Part shown: in pieces, positions 8,382 to 17,322 of the stretch
Layout of the letters: the number at the start of each line of letters is the position of its first letter
Numbering within the stretch: position 1 is the first letter of the stretch
Assembly (NCBI RefSeq): GCF_022919135.1
Contig: NZ_CP095049.1
Coordinates: 4,344,501 to 4,408,500 of the forward strand
Source: Hymenobacter cellulosivorans
Lineage (GTDB): Bacteria > Bacteroidota > Bacteroidia > Cytophagales > Hymenobacteraceae
Direction of reading: 5' to 3'
DNA: 64,000 bases
Program-made: the position numbers and the translations under genes
The notes under the pieces: model-generated
Seen by the model: the letters and a program-made list of their open reading frames with translations, nothing else
What the model was told of the DNA's origin: nothing
Database searches by the model: none

Positions 8382-9230
8382 TTATTTTGGGGCGTCTTCG
8401 TCCAGGTGTCGGCGTACCTCGCCACGGTCAAAGCCTAGCTGCTCGATAACCTCCCACAGTCGGTCGGCCGTCACATCAGGTGCACTTGGAATGTAAGTCG
8501 ACAAATAGCCCCGCACCCGCCACAACTGCGAGATGTCCGATGCAGGCAGAGAGTAGGGTTTTACATGGTGGTTGTCCGAGTGTAGTTCCACTAGCCCTTC
8601 CATATCTGTAATCCGGGCCCGGATCCGTTTCAGCATCACGCTCTCGGCCGTCACAACCACGTAGACCTCGCCAGGCGTTAACAGGTCCCACCGTTCCACC
8701 GCCGACCCTATCACGATGTCGCGGTGGTTCAGCGTGGGCTCCATGCTGTCCCCGCTTACCTCGAAAGCCCGGAAGGTGCCGTGCTCAAAACCCGGTATCC
8801 GGTAGTGCCGCAGCTGCTGCAGGAAAATAGCTTCGTTGAACTGCTTCGTGTAGCCCCCCTGGGCCACCACTGGCACGAACGATACATTCTCCTCCCCGTC
8901 TTTGTCTACCGTCACCGTCAGCACCCGGTCGACACCCGTCGTATTCGGCGGAGTAGTATCGGCTTTCGGCTTTGCAGCACCCTTCTCGTCGCGCAGCATC
9001 GGCCCCGTGCCCAGCATCAGCCACTCAGCCGACAGCTCCGGCCACAGCTTCAGAAAGTCTACCAAAGTAGGATAGCTGGGTTCCGAGCCTTTCAGAATGT
9101 TGTAGAGCTTGCTGGTAGTACTGTACCCCAGTTTTTGCGTTGCACTGCTGGCATTCAGGCCGTAATGAGTCAGCAACTGCTGTACTCTGTGCACTACTTC
9201 CGGTATCTTTTTCGCCTCTGCCACAGACAT
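8382..9230 (-). CDS. CI-type repressor with S24 peptidase domain
   Basis: 282 residues from the ATG at 9230; an upstream in-frame ATG at 9302 would add 24 residues covering the operator, so the shorter start is preferred. The N-terminal about 70 residues are a helix-turn-helix (STTSKLYNILKGSEPSYPTLVDFL). The C-terminal half is an S24 LexA/CI-type autopeptidase with catalytic Ser about residue 162 (GDSMEP) and Lys about 201 (VMLKR). The residues expected at the self-cleavage site read QGGY rather than the usual A-G. The gene diverges from the Cro-like gene across an intergenic space holding a candidate operator. It probably controls element lysogeny. Confidence 0.85.
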   Translation of the reverse strand: MSVAEAKKIPEVVHRVQQLLTHYGLNASSATQKLGYSTTSKLYNILKGSEPSYPTLVDFLKLWPELSAEWLMLGTGPMLRDEKGAAKPKADTTPPNTTGVDRVLTVTVDKDGEENVSFVPVVAQGGYTKQFNEAIFLQQLRHYRIPGFEHGTFRAFEVSGDSMEPTLNHRDIVIGSAVERWDLLTPGEVYVVVTAESVMLKRIRARITDMEGLVELHSDNHHVKPYSLPASDISQLWRVRGYLSTYIPSAPDVTADRLWEVIEQLGFDRGEVRRHLDEDAPK

Positions 9231-9253
9231 TTCAAATGTTTTTCCTGTTTTGA

Positions 9254-9270
9254 TGTAAAATTGCTTTACA
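9254..9270. promoter_or_regulatory. candidate CI/Cro operator
   Basis: Inverted repeat TGTAAA-ATTGC-TTTACA, 24 bases upstream of the repressor start and 70 upstream of the Cro-like start, in the divergent intergenic region where operators of such switches lie. It is a single perfect copy; other half sites are not obvious. Confidence 0.45.
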
Positions 9271-9339
9271 ACGCAATTATATTCACATCTGAAAGCAACC
9301 ACCTTTCAAGAGCAATATACACAACAAACAGGAAATAAC

Positions 9340-9600
9340 ATGGAACCAAAAGAGAAAGAGCCTACCGCACTGCAAAAAGTGCTACAAAAGCTAGGCGGAA
9401 AGCACACTGTAGTGCGTGATACCCTAGCGCGTCTACAGGAAAAAAGTATCAAAATCAGTCAATCGGCCCTGTACCAAACCATAGCTGGTCGCAGCCACAG
9501 CAAGGAGATTGTCGATGTGTTCCTGGAAGTGGCTGAGGCTGAATTTGAGCGTCGCCGCCAAGTTGAAGAACGAGCCCGTCAACTTCTAGGCGCTTCCTGA
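9340..9600 (+). CDS. Cro-like small DNA-binding protein
   Basis: 86 residues, charged, with a helix-turn-helix-like central part (VRDTLARLQEKSIKISQSALYQTIAGR) and a basic, helical C terminus. It is the first gene of the rightward early operon, divergent from the repressor. Its stop overlaps the start of the next gene (TGATG). A decayed copy of this gene lies at the left edge of the window. The Cro role is inferred from position and size. Confidence 0.6.
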   Translation: MEPKEKEPTALQKVLQKLGGKHTVVRDTLARLQEKSIKISQSALYQTIAGRSHSKEIVDVFLEVAEAEFERRRQVEERARQLLGAS

Positions 9601-9899
9601 TGCAAACTGTCGTGATCATTCCCGAACCGGAGTGGCGCCAGGTCCTGCAGCGGCTGGACAAGCTCGAACAAGCCACCCAGGCGGCCACCACGAGCTCTTC
9701 TGCCAAACCCGACGAAATTCTGAACGTGCGCGAGGCCGCGGCCCTGCTCGGCATGAAGCCGGACGGGCTGCGCAAGGCCCGCCGCGCCCAGCGGATTAAG
9801 GGCGTACGCATCAACGAAAAAGAATGGGGGTTCCGCCGCTCCGAGCTGACGCGCTATCAGAACCGCTATAACCGGCAGCCACTCACCGCAGCCGCTTGA
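9600..9899 (+). CDS. excisionase-like HTH protein
   Basis: 99 residues. An N-terminal helical part is followed by a MerR/excisionase-type helix-turn-helix (ILNVREAAALLGMKPDGLRKARRAQRI...WGFRRSEL). This resembles the domain used by excisionases and recombination directionality factors to bend att DNA. It is translationally coupled to the Cro-like gene. It may act in excision with the integrase at the other end of the element, or as an early regulator. Confidence 0.6.
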   Translation: MQTVVIIPEPEWRQVLQRLDKLEQATQAATTSSSAKPDEILNVREAAALLGMKPDGLRKARRAQRIKGVRINEKEWGFRRSELTRYQNRYNRQPLTAAA

Positions 9900-9902
9900 G
9901 CT

Positions 9903-10004
9903 ATGTCTACCCAACTCGCCCCCATCGTCGGCCTCTACGCCGGCCTCCAGCTCTACCAATTCGATCAAACCACCGAGCCCCGGCAACTCACACCGGGCCA
10001 GTAA
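9903..10004 (+). CDS. 33-residue operon peptide
   Basis: Starts 4 bases after the previous stop and ends in TAATG, just before the next gene. The sequence begins MSTQLAPIVGLYAGLQLYQF and is mildly hydrophobic with a Pro/Gln-rich tail. Tight packing in the operon favours a real small gene; there is no known family. Confidence 0.4.
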   Translation: MSTQLAPIVGLYAGLQLYQFDQTTEPRQLTPGQ

Positions 10005-10017
10005 TGCCCCCGGCCCC

Positions 10018-11019
10018 GTGAACTACGTCCACCATACCCGCGCCGCCCACGAGCAGCTGCTGGCCCAGCCTACCAGCCGCCCGCACCACATCAGCCTCTA
10101 TCTGGCCCTGTTTCGTCAGTGGAATACCGAGCGGTTTCCCGAGAGCATGCAGATAGACCGCCGCGAGGTGATGCAGGCCGCCCGCATCGGCAACCGGGAT
10201 ACCTACCTGGCGGCCCTACGCGACCTGGAAGCCTGGAGCCTGCTTACCTACCGGCCCAGCCACAACACCGCCCAGGGCAGCCGCATTCAGATGGTGGAGG
10301 TTGGCCCAGAAGTGAGCATACCCCGGCCGGGAGCTATGCCCAAAAGTGAGCCGACCCCACCCGCACATGTTAGCCCGGAAGCGGGCCAACAGGTTGCCCC
10401 AGAAGTGAGCCGACTAGGCCCCGAGGTTGGCCCGGAAGTGGGCCGACACTCCTTATATAATAAAACAGTAGATACTAAACAGGTACATAAACAGGGCGGC
10501 ATCCCGCAAAAAAAAGGAGGGCAGGTTTTCGCGGGCGAAGGGCTTTCAGCGGCGGAAATACTACCCGACGAGCTACCGACCAACGGCGCAGCCGGAGCCC
10601 CAAAAGAAAAAGTTGCGCCAAAAAGAAAAGGGGTAGGCCAAGCCACCATCCGCAAGGCCGCCGCTCGAGCTGCCACCACCGGCCGCGGCGGGAAGGCCAG
10701 GCCCCAGCGCCCCGAAGTACCCTTCGCTGAATCTGAGTTGGCCCGCTACGAGGATTTCGCCGCCGCCTTCGAGGGCACCGATTACCAGCTGGCCGATTTA
10801 CGATTCTACCACGCGCAGGTCACCAACTGGCGCAAGGACGGGGAGCCCCCGCGCCGGCGCGACTGGAAAGCCACCGCCACCAAATTTATGCTCAACGATG
10901 CACACGATAACCGCCTCAAACTTGCCCCAGGTGCCCAACAGCACCGCCCCGGCCACTCCCCTGCCGACCCCGGAACACGGCCTGCTGAAACTGGCTACCG
11001 CTCCAAGTACGATGCGTGA
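10018..11019 (+). CDS. replication-initiation / replisome organiser-like protein
   Basis: 333 residues, GTG start. N-terminal residues about 1-100 look like a winged-helix domain (HISLYLALFRQWNTERFP...MQAARIGNRDTYLAALRDLEAWSLLTY). This pattern is common in Bacteroidota phage and plasmid replication proteins. Residues about 100-150 are a low-complexity linker with repeated PEVS/PEVG units, followed by a basic segment. A conserved-looking C-terminal helical part (FYHAQVTNWRKDG...RRRDWKATATKFML) resembles DnaD/DnaT-like tails. The gene overlaps the next one in another frame. The replication role is inferred from architecture and position. Confidence 0.55.
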   Translation: MNYVHHTRAAHEQLLAQPTSRPHHISLYLALFRQWNTERFPESMQIDRREVMQAARIGNRDTYLAALRDLEAWSLLTYRPSHNTAQGSRIQMVEVGPEVSIPRPGAMPKSEPTPPAHVSPEAGQQVAPEVSRLGPEVGPEVGRHSLYNKTVDTKQVHKQGGIPQKKGGQVFAGEGLSAAEILPDELPTNGAAGAPKEKVAPKRKGVGQATIRKAAARAATTGRGGKARPQRPEVPFAESELARYEDFAAAFEGTDYQLADLRFYHAQVTNWRKDGEPPRRRDWKATATKFMLNDAHDNRLKLAPGAQQHRPGHSPADPGTRPAETGYRSKYDA

Positions 11020-11758
11020 GCTGGCCAGCACCCCCAACCCCGACGCCCGCGCCCTGCTGGCTGAGGTGTCGGTGGGCCTCACGCTGGCCCAGGCCGCCGC
11101 CGCGCCCAAGCTGTTTCAGCTCCGCAAACAGGTAGGTGAATCGGTGCTCGTCAAGCTGCTGGTGGTCATCCTGCGGGCTTTCGTCGACTCCCTGCGCGTC
11201 CAGGACAAGCCCGACGCGGCCGACATCCTGGAACTGGCCGACACGCTGGCCCAGACCTACACCCACGACAGCCTGAAAGATATAATTCTGGCCCTGAAGG
11301 AGGCCCGCACCAACGGCACCAAATTCTACCAGGCCCTCGACTCGGCCAAAATCTACGAGCTGATCCGCACCTACTTCGACCGCAAGGCCAAGTACCTCGA
11401 AAACGGCCACCTCGACCAGAAGGCCCAAGGTGCCAGTCAGCAGGCCGTGGCCATCCACCAGCTGCAGCAAGTAACCCCGCAGCTCGTGGCCAGCATCGGC
11501 CGCCAGATTCCCCCCGACCACCCCAACGCCGAGCACCTGCGCCAGCGCTTGACCATCATCAACCAGAAGCAGCGCCGCGGCCTGCTCACCGAGAAAGAAG
11601 CCGAACAGCAGCGCGCCGAAGTCCAGCAAGCCACCCAACGCAAGGCCCGCTCCGACTGGCAGCCCAGCCCCGAAGCCCAGCAGGCCATCAACCGCCGGGG
11701 CCGCGACACTACCCGACGCTTTGCCGAGCGCCACGGCATTAACCCCAACCACCTCTGA
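10898..11758 (+). CDS. replication-accessory phage protein (DUF6633-like)
   Basis: 286 residues if the ATG at 10898 is used, overlapping the preceding gene by 122 nt. A second ATG at 11012 would give a more usual 8-nt overlap. The centre is helical with LLVVILRAFVDSLRV...LADTLAQTYTHDSLKDIILALKEARTNG...IYELIRTYFDRK. This resembles the small Bacteroidota DUF6633-type proteins that accompany phage replication genes. A Gln/Arg-rich, highly charged C terminus follows. A decayed copy is at 137-432. The role is unknown; perhaps helicase-loader or primase accessory. Confidence 0.6.
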   Translation: MHTITASNLPQVPNSTAPATPLPTPEHGLLKLATAPSTMRELASTPNPDARALLAEVSVGLTLAQAAAAPKLFQLRKQVGESVLVKLLVVILRAFVDSLRVQDKPDAADILELADTLAQTYTHDSLKDIILALKEARTNGTKFYQALDSAKIYELIRTYFDRKAKYLENGHLDQKAQGASQQAVAIHQLQQVTPQLVASIGRQIPPDHPNAEHLRQRLTIINQKQRRGLLTEKEAEQQRAEVQQATQRKARSDWQPSPEAQQAINRRGRDTTRRFAERHGINPNHL

Positions 11759-11761
11759 GCC

Positions 11762-12271
11762 ATGCCAGCAGCTACCAACCAAACCCCGCTCGACTTCGGC
11801 ACCCTCACCGCCGAGCAGATAACGGCCGCCATCCTGGGCTACCTCGACGCCCACGGCTTCAGCGCCTGGGCCCAGCCCAACCGAGGCGAGTACGACCCCA
11901 AAACCAACAAGTGGCGGCCTCACCCCAACGCCCGCCGGGGTGTACCCGATATTCTCGGTTTCCGTCGCTCAGACGGTAAGTTTCTCGGGGTAGAAGTCAA
12001 AGCTGGCACCGACCGGGTACGGCCTGAGCAAACCGAATTTCTAAACGAGCTGAAGGCCGCCGGGGGCCTGGCCTTCATTGCCTACGACTTCGCCGGCTTC
12101 GTGCAGTCCTTCGAGCGGCGCGGCCTGCATCGGGTGGCCGCTACCGCCGCGCCCAACGATACTGCCGGCAGCATCGCCAAGCCCGCCGCTGCTACAGCAC
12201 CGCCTGCTCCAACGAGCCTACCAGGCTCCACCGCCACAAACGACGAGCCCACCCCCTACTACTATGCGTAA
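11762..12271 (+). CDS. VRR-NUC domain nuclease
   Basis: 169 residues. Residues about 15-110 form a PD-(D/E)XK fold of the VRR-NUC type. Candidate catalytic residues are D63 in GVPDILGF, E78 and K80 in GVEVKAG, with Q90 in the following helix. Such standalone VRR-NUC proteins in phages act on branched or Holliday-like DNA. The C-terminal 50 residues are Ala/Pro/Thr-rich and disordered-looking. It follows the previous gene by 3 bases and overlaps the methylase gene by 8 nt. Confidence 0.8.
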   Translation: MPAATNQTPLDFGTLTAEQITAAILGYLDAHGFSAWAQPNRGEYDPKTNKWRPHPNARRGVPDILGFRRSDGKFLGVEVKAGTDRVRPEQTEFLNELKAAGGLAFIAYDFAGFVQSFERRGLHRVAATAAPNDTAGSIAKPAAATAPPAPTSLPGSTATNDEPTPYYYA

Positions 12272-12998
12272 AATACCCGGCATCAGCACCTACTTCGGCG
12301 GCAAGGGCAGCAGCGGCACCTACCAGCGCATCATCAACCACATTCGCCCCCATGATACCCTGATAATTCCCTTTCTGGGTAACTGCGCCATCACCCGCGC
12401 CATCCACTGGCCCACCCGCGTCATGGCCAACGACCTCGACCCGGCGGTGGTCGACGCCTGGCGGGCGGCCGACCTGGGCCCCAGCCTGGAACTACACAAC
12501 TTACCCGCCCTCGACTTTCTGGCCCAGGTGCTCCGCCGCCCCGACCTGGGCCGCGTCGTTATCTACTGCGACCCACCGTATCCGCTCGACAGCCGCAAGT
12601 CCCAGCGCCTCATCTACACCCACGAGATGACCGACCTGCAGCACCGCCGGTTCCTCGACGCTGTGCGCTGGCTCCGCGTCGACTGCCTCATCAGCACCTA
12701 CCCAAACGACCTGTACGCCAACCAGCTCAGCCATTGGAACCGCACCGAGTTCCAAAGCCAGACCCGCAAAGGTCCCGCCACTGAATGGCTGTTCTACAAC
12801 TACCCCGCGCCCCAAGTGCTCCACGACGACAGTTTCAGCGGACAAGATTACCGCCAACGCGAGTACACCAAGCGCAAGGCTGGCAGCTGGGTCGCCCGTT
12901 ACCGCGAGATGCCTCCCCATGAACAGCAGCGCATTCTGGGCCAAATTCTACAGCATACCCCAGACGAATTGATAAAAAAGTTAGTACAGCCTCGCTAA
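12264..12998 (+). CDS. Dam-like DNA adenine methylase (D12 class)
   Basis: 244 residues from the ATG at 12264. The FGGKG motif (residues 11-15) corresponds to the SAM-binding motif of D12 adenine methylases. DPPY (103-106) is the catalytic motif, in the context VVIYCDPPYP. A longer reading upstream overlaps the VRR-NUC gene and is unlikely. As a solitary phage-type methylase it could protect element DNA from restriction or mark replication. A fragment of a related gene survives at 2500-2620. Confidence 0.8.
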   Translation: MRKIPGISTYFGGKGSSGTYQRIINHIRPHDTLIIPFLGNCAITRAIHWPTRVMANDLDPAVVDAWRAADLGPSLELHNLPALDFLAQVLRRPDLGRVVIYCDPPYPLDSRKSQRLIYTHEMTDLQHRRFLDAVRWLRVDCLISTYPNDLYANQLSHWNRTEFQSQTRKGPATEWLFYNYPAPQVLHDDSFSGQDYRQREYTKRKAGSWVARYREMPPHEQQRILGQILQHTPDELIKKLVQPR

Positions 12999-13088
12999 AA
13001 AAGACGGTATTTGAAACTAATATATAGCAGAATGTAGTTGAGCTTTCATCCGAAATATTTCGGGCAATAAACATACACAATCAACGCT

Positions 13089-13217
13089 ATGTCCATCAAA
13101 CCCGGACCCAAGCCCAAAAAAGAAGACGGTACCGATGACCGTAGAAGAAGGGTTACCCCAGAAGTTCAGCCGAAACACCCGTCTTTGAAACCACACAAGC
13201 ATCAGCCTGGCAAATAG
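13089..13217 (+). CDS. possible 42-residue basic peptide
   Basis: ATG ORF rich in Lys, Arg, His and Pro (MSIKPGPKPKKEDG...), 90 bases after the methylase and 24 bases before a terminator, so it could be the last gene of the early operon. No family recognised; it could be chance. Confidence 0.35.
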   Translation: MSIKPGPKPKKEDGTDDRRRRVTPEVQPKHPSLKPHKHQPGK

Positions 13218-13240
13218 TTTTACTCTTGTCGATGGTACAC

Positions 13241-13274
13241 AAAAGCCTGTTTCGCGCGTGCGGAACGGGCTTTT
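13241..13274 (+). terminator. Rho-independent terminator of early operon
   Basis: Hairpin AAAAGCCTGTTTCGC / GCGGAACGGGCTTTT with a TATTTCT tail, closing the rightward early operon before the giant protein gene. Confidence 0.8.
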
Positions 13275-13367
13275 ATTTCTGTACCGCTATACCAACCCTT
13301 AAGCGGCTGAAGCAATAGAAAAGGTTATTCGATGAGATGACCAAATAGCCCACATTCCTTCGCCTTT

Positions 13368-16300
13368 TTGTCTTATAAAACCACTTTTACTGTGCTTCAC
13401 TCTCTTCTCGCCACTGCCTCCGACCTTGCCCACTGGGCCAGCTTACTTGAAGGAAAATCTACCTTCCCTGAGTTAATGCGCCGGCTGATCCGCGCTACAA
13501 CTCCAACACTTACTAGACTCAGCTTTCCTTCCGCTGAAGGAGTACAGCTCGAAGGCTGGGATGGCCTCACTTCTGCTGGTACCGCCACACCTTTCGTCCC
13601 TTCCGGCTCCACCGGCTGGGAATTGGGAACTAACGTGGATCAGAAAGGAAAAGCCGACGACGATTATGACACGCGTACTGCCAACCCGTTAGAGCTGAAT
13701 CCCGCAGATGCCACCTTCATTTTCTGCACGCCTCGCCGGTGGGGTAAACGTAAAAAGTGGGCCGATGCACGTAGCAAAGAGGGCAAGTGGCGCGACGTTC
13801 GCGCCTACGATGCCGACGACTTGATTACTTGGTTGACCGATGCTCCCGCGACCCACATTTGGCTTTCAAGGTTGCTATCCAAACAGCCCAATGGTGTTCA
13901 GGACCTGGAGAGTTGGTGGCAGGATTGGGCAAACCAGACAACCCCCATCATGCAACCGGAATGGCTGTTAGCCGGCCGCACGGCCGCACAAAACCGCCTG
14001 ACAACCTGGCTGAACGAGCCGAGCCCAGCACCCAAACCGTATTCGGTATTTGCCAGCACCGCAGATGAAGCCCGGGCATTCTTTGCAGCATCTATATTGG
14101 CACTGCCCGATGAGCAGCGCGTTAACTGGTTGGCACGCACAATTGTAGTCAGCGACGAGTATATCTGGCAACAACTGATCAATACCCAGGAAAAACTGTT
14201 ACTAGTGGTTGAGTTTGAATCCGACCGCCTTGGTCAACTCTGTGCCGCAGCTACTCGACAGGGGCACCGCGTAATACTACCGCGGCCAAGCACTCAGGCA
14301 GCAGCAACCGACGACGTTGTGCCGCCTTTAGGCCGTGAGGAACTGCGGCAGACGCTCGAAGATGTAGGAATTTCCAAGCTCGATGCGGCCGAAAAGGCAA
14401 GCCTTGCCCGCCGTAGTTTCACGGCGTTTCACCGCACACTTCTGGTCGACAAATCCCTACAACGCCTGTGGTGGCAGGAGCCAGCCGTTGCTGTCAAATT
14501 ACTTCCGTTGGCCCTGCTGGGCCGCTGGACCGACACCGAAGAAGGTGACCAAGCCATAGTTTCCGGCCTGACAGGCAAGCCGTACCCGGAGGTGCAGGCG
14601 CAACTAACCGAGTGGGCCGCACTATCTAATTCTCCCGTTCGCAGAATTACGGATGAATGGTTCATAATCGACCCTGCCGATGTTTGGGAACAATGCGCCC
14701 GGTTTCTTACTCCCACCATTTACCAGCGGTTTGGTGAAGCAGTCCAGGAGGTGTTGGCCCGTCCATTGGTCCGCTTCTCCCTTCCCCCTGACGAGCGTAT
14801 GTTCGCCGGTGTGCGCCCGATTCATGATAAGTACTCATCAACACTGCGTAAGGGGTTAGTATCAACGCTGGCCCTCATCAGCAGTAGTCTCGGTGCCGAA
14901 TCCGGTAATCAGTCTGCGTTGATTGCCTGGGTAAATCAGCAGCTGAGCCAATTATTCGAACAGGCATTCGCTGACCCTTCTGGCCATCTGCTAGCCTCGC
15001 TCAATTACCATATTCCTGCTTTGGCCGAAGCGGCGCCGGACCTGTTCCTAACTAGTTTATTGCGCGAACTGCAACAGCCAGAATCAGTGTTACTTACCCT
15101 GTTTCAGGAGGAGCGTGGCCTGATGCATAACGTTTCCCATCATACCGGCCTCCTGTGGGCTCTGGAAGGTTTGGCTTGGGTTCCGCAATATTTGTCCGAT
15201 GCTTCCGCAGTTTTGGCGGGCTTGGCTCGCCTTGACCCCGGTGGGCAGTTATCCAACCGCCCCGCGAATTCACTGCGCCTAATCTTCTTGGGCTGGAAGC
15301 CGCAAACCAACGCAACCGTAGCTGAACGATTAGCTGTCATTGACCGACTCCGCCATGAAGAGCCTGGTGTTGCCTGGATACTGTTGCTGCGGTTGTTGCC
15401 TCAGTACCATGATACCAGTTGGGAAAATCATACCCCAACGTTTCATTGGCGCGATTGGCAAATCAATCCCGATCAGAAAGTAAGCGCCAAAGATTATTTC
15501 GCATTCATTGAGGGAGTCACCCAGCGGTTATTAACCGACGCCGGCACGGACGCCGAGCGTTGGTCACAGGTCATTTCGGACCTTCCACAATTGCTGAGTA
15601 GAATTTCTCCAAGCCTTGGTCAACGTGTCCTGCAGCAACTCTCAAGCTTAGGAACGCTCGGCATTCCGGCGGAGCAGCAAGCCGACTTGCTTAGAGAAGT
15701 GCGTAAGTTTTTGAATCATCATCGTTCCCATCCCGACGCGGATTGGGCGTGGTTAGAAGAGCGTCTGGTACCCCTACAACAGCTATACGACCAGCTCCAG
15801 CCAGTTGACCTTCTACAACGCAACGCTTGGTATTTCGACCAGTGGCCTTTATTAGCTGAAGGTATAGTTTACAAAAGCGGCAACGATTCCCATGAAATCA
15901 TCCGGACAGTTCAGGCTAACGCGTTATCCGAGCTTGTTGCCACTCACGGCCTCGACGTCATTCCGGAATTGCTCACCCTGGCACCCTCGGCTTATCATGT
16001 GGGTGATGCAGTAGGACTGAGCACACAACTCACCGAAGCAGATAAAACTGACCTATTGCAGAAATATCTGGCCAGCCCCGATGATCGGGAAAATAAATTT
16101 GCCCTTGGCATAGCTAGCAGTTACGCCTGGAGAATGGGAGCAGAGGCAGCTGAAATGTTTATTCGGCCACATTTCAATAGTTGGTCACCTGCTCAGATAG
16201 CCACATGGCTTCGGATAATGCCTGCTACGCCCGCTACATGGCAATTAGCTAAGGAAGCCGGGGCAGCTGTCGAAGAATCATACTGGCTGATGGTTCCGGG

Positions 16301-17261
16301 TTACGTGCAAAATGATGACGACAGTGTGGCAGCAGCTCGCCAGCTTCTTTCATATCGTCGCCCACTCACAGCAGCGCATGTATTGAGTCTTTATCAGCGC
16401 AGTGCGGTTCCTATGCCTAATGAACTCGTTCTAGAAACGCTTGAATTTATTGCTCGGGAAGGACACGGCGCTGACGAAGGTCAGCAACTGCGCGGCTATG
16501 AGTTGGATACGCTCTTAGAAGAACTGGAAAATACGCCGGCCGAACACCGCAACAGGGCTATTTCTATGGCATTCATTTTCAGTCGGCAAAATTCTTATAA
16601 AACCCCCACCATCCTCGACCGTGCTCTACGGGAAGAGCCTAGCTTTTTCGTCGAAGTGCTTGGGTATCTCTACAAACCGGACATCGACACTGAAGAGCAA
16701 TCTGATGCTACTTCAGACACTGAAACCGAAAGTAACGAAACCGAGGACACTGGACAGGCCTCTACACGCATGATGCTCGCGACGTTGGCTTGGCACCTCC
16801 TGCACGATTGGGAATCAGTACCTGGCAAACAGCCGGATGGCACTTTCAATGGTGACGCCCTAAAAGCTTGGGTAGATGAAGTTCGTGCACTAACCTCTTC
16901 GAAGCAACTCACGAAGGCGTTCAGTATACAGGTAGGCAAAACACTAAGCCACGCTCCATCCGGACCTGACGGAAACTGGCCTCACCCGGCAGTTTGTGAT
17001 ATCCTACAACAGGAACGGAACAACCAAAAGCTTTTCGAAGAGTTTCGCACCGGCTGCTACAATCGGCACGGAAAAACCCATCCAGTCACAGGCGGCCAGC
17101 GGGAGCAGGCTATTGCTAACGATTATACAATCTGGGCAGATCATTACCGGACCAGCCACCCGGCTGCCGCTGGTCTACTTCGTCAGCTTGCTGATACGTT
17201 CAACCAGATGGCCGACCAGGAAAGGCAGCAGGCAGCCCGTGAAGATCAATTTGGCATGTAG
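13368..17261 (+). CDS. giant nuclease/STAND-like protein, candidate single-gene defence system
   Basis: 1297 residues, monocistronic between two terminators. The start is uncertain: TTG at 13368 is used, and a GTG 21 bases later is possible. Residues about 30-165 look like a restriction-endonuclease-like domain: LSFPSAEG, GWDG (63-66), a run ending SGSTGWELGTN (about 80-89, E85), QKGKADDDY (K93/K95), FIFCTPRRW and GKWRDVRAYDADDLITWL. The D65...E85...K order fits a PD-(D/E)XK core. Residues about 195-470 resemble a STAND-type NTPase region (EWLLAGRTAAQNRLTTWL, LLLVVEF) but no GxxGxGK Walker A is visible. The remaining 800 residues are helical, solenoid-like. Related proteins are often near restriction systems; a defence role is inference. 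Confidence 0.6.
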   Translation: MSYKTTFTVLHSLLATASDLAHWASLLEGKSTFPELMRRLIRATTPTLTRLSFPSAEGVQLEGWDGLTSAGTATPFVPSGSTGWELGTNVDQKGKADDDYDTRTANPLELNPADATFIFCTPRRWGKRKKWADARSKEGKWRDVRAYDADDLITWLTDAPATHIWLSRLLSKQPNGVQDLESWWQDWANQTTPIMQPEWLLAGRTAAQNRLTTWLNEPSPAPKPYSVFASTADEARAFFAASILALPDEQRVNWLARTIVVSDEYIWQQLINTQEKLLLVVEFESDRLGQLCAAATRQGHRVILPRPSTQAAATDDVVPPLGREELRQTLEDVGISKLDAAEKASLARRSFTAFHRTLLVDKSLQRLWWQEPAVAVKLLPLALLGRWTDTEEGDQAIVSGLTGKPYPEVQAQLTEWAALSNSPVRRITDEWFIIDPADVWEQCARFLTPTIYQRFGEAVQEVLARPLVRFSLPPDERMFAGVRPIHDKYSSTLRKGLVSTLALISSSLGAESGNQSALIAWVNQQLSQLFEQAFADPSGHLLASLNYHIPALAEAAPDLFLTSLLRELQQPESVLLTLFQEERGLMHNVSHHTGLLWALEGLAWVPQYLSDASAVLAGLARLDPGGQLSNRPANSLRLIFLGWKPQTNATVAERLAVIDRLRHEEPGVAWILLLRLLPQYHDTSWENHTPTFHWRDWQINPDQKVSAKDYFAFIEGVTQRLLTDAGTDAERWSQVISDLPQLLSRISPSLGQRVLQQLSSLGTLGIPAEQQADLLREVRKFLNHHRSHPDADWAWLEERLVPLQQLYDQLQPVDLLQRNAWYFDQWPLLAEGIVYKSGNDSHEIIRTVQANALSELVATHGLDVIPELLTLAPSAYHVGDAVGLSTQLTEADKTDLLQKYLASPDDRENKFALGIASSYAWRMGAEAAEMFIRPHFNSWSPAQIATWLRIMPATPATWQLAKEAGAAVEESYWLMVPGYVQNDDDSVAAARQLLSYRRPLTAAHVLSLYQRSAVPMPNELVLETLEFIAREGHGADEGQQLRGYELDTLLEELENTPAEHRNRAISMAFIFSRQNSYKTPTILDRALREEPSFFVEVLGYLYKPDIDTEEQSDATSDTETESNETEDTGQASTRMMLATLAWHLLHDWESVPGKQPDGTFNGDALKAWVDEVRALTSSKQLTKAFSIQVGKTLSHAPSGPDGNWPHPAVCDILQQERNNQKLFEEFRTGCYNRHGKTHPVTGGQREQAIANDYTIWADHYRTSHPAAAGLLRQLADTFNQMADQERQQAAREDQFGM

Positions 17262-17293
17262 TTAACTAGTTCTGAGAGCACCGGCTAAATAAC

Positions 17294-17322
17294 ACAGCCC
17301 CGACCTCACCGGCCGGGGCTGT
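17294..17322 (+). terminator. Rho-independent terminator
   Basis: Stem ACAGCCCCG / CGGGGCTGT with T-rich tail, 32 bases after the stop of the giant protein gene. Confidence 0.85.

Noticed and set aside
10916..11923. 335-codon minus-strand frame over the early operon
   Set aside because: Complement of the Gln/Ala-rich accessory gene; a related frame at 136-489 appears only because the gene fossil there is homologous.
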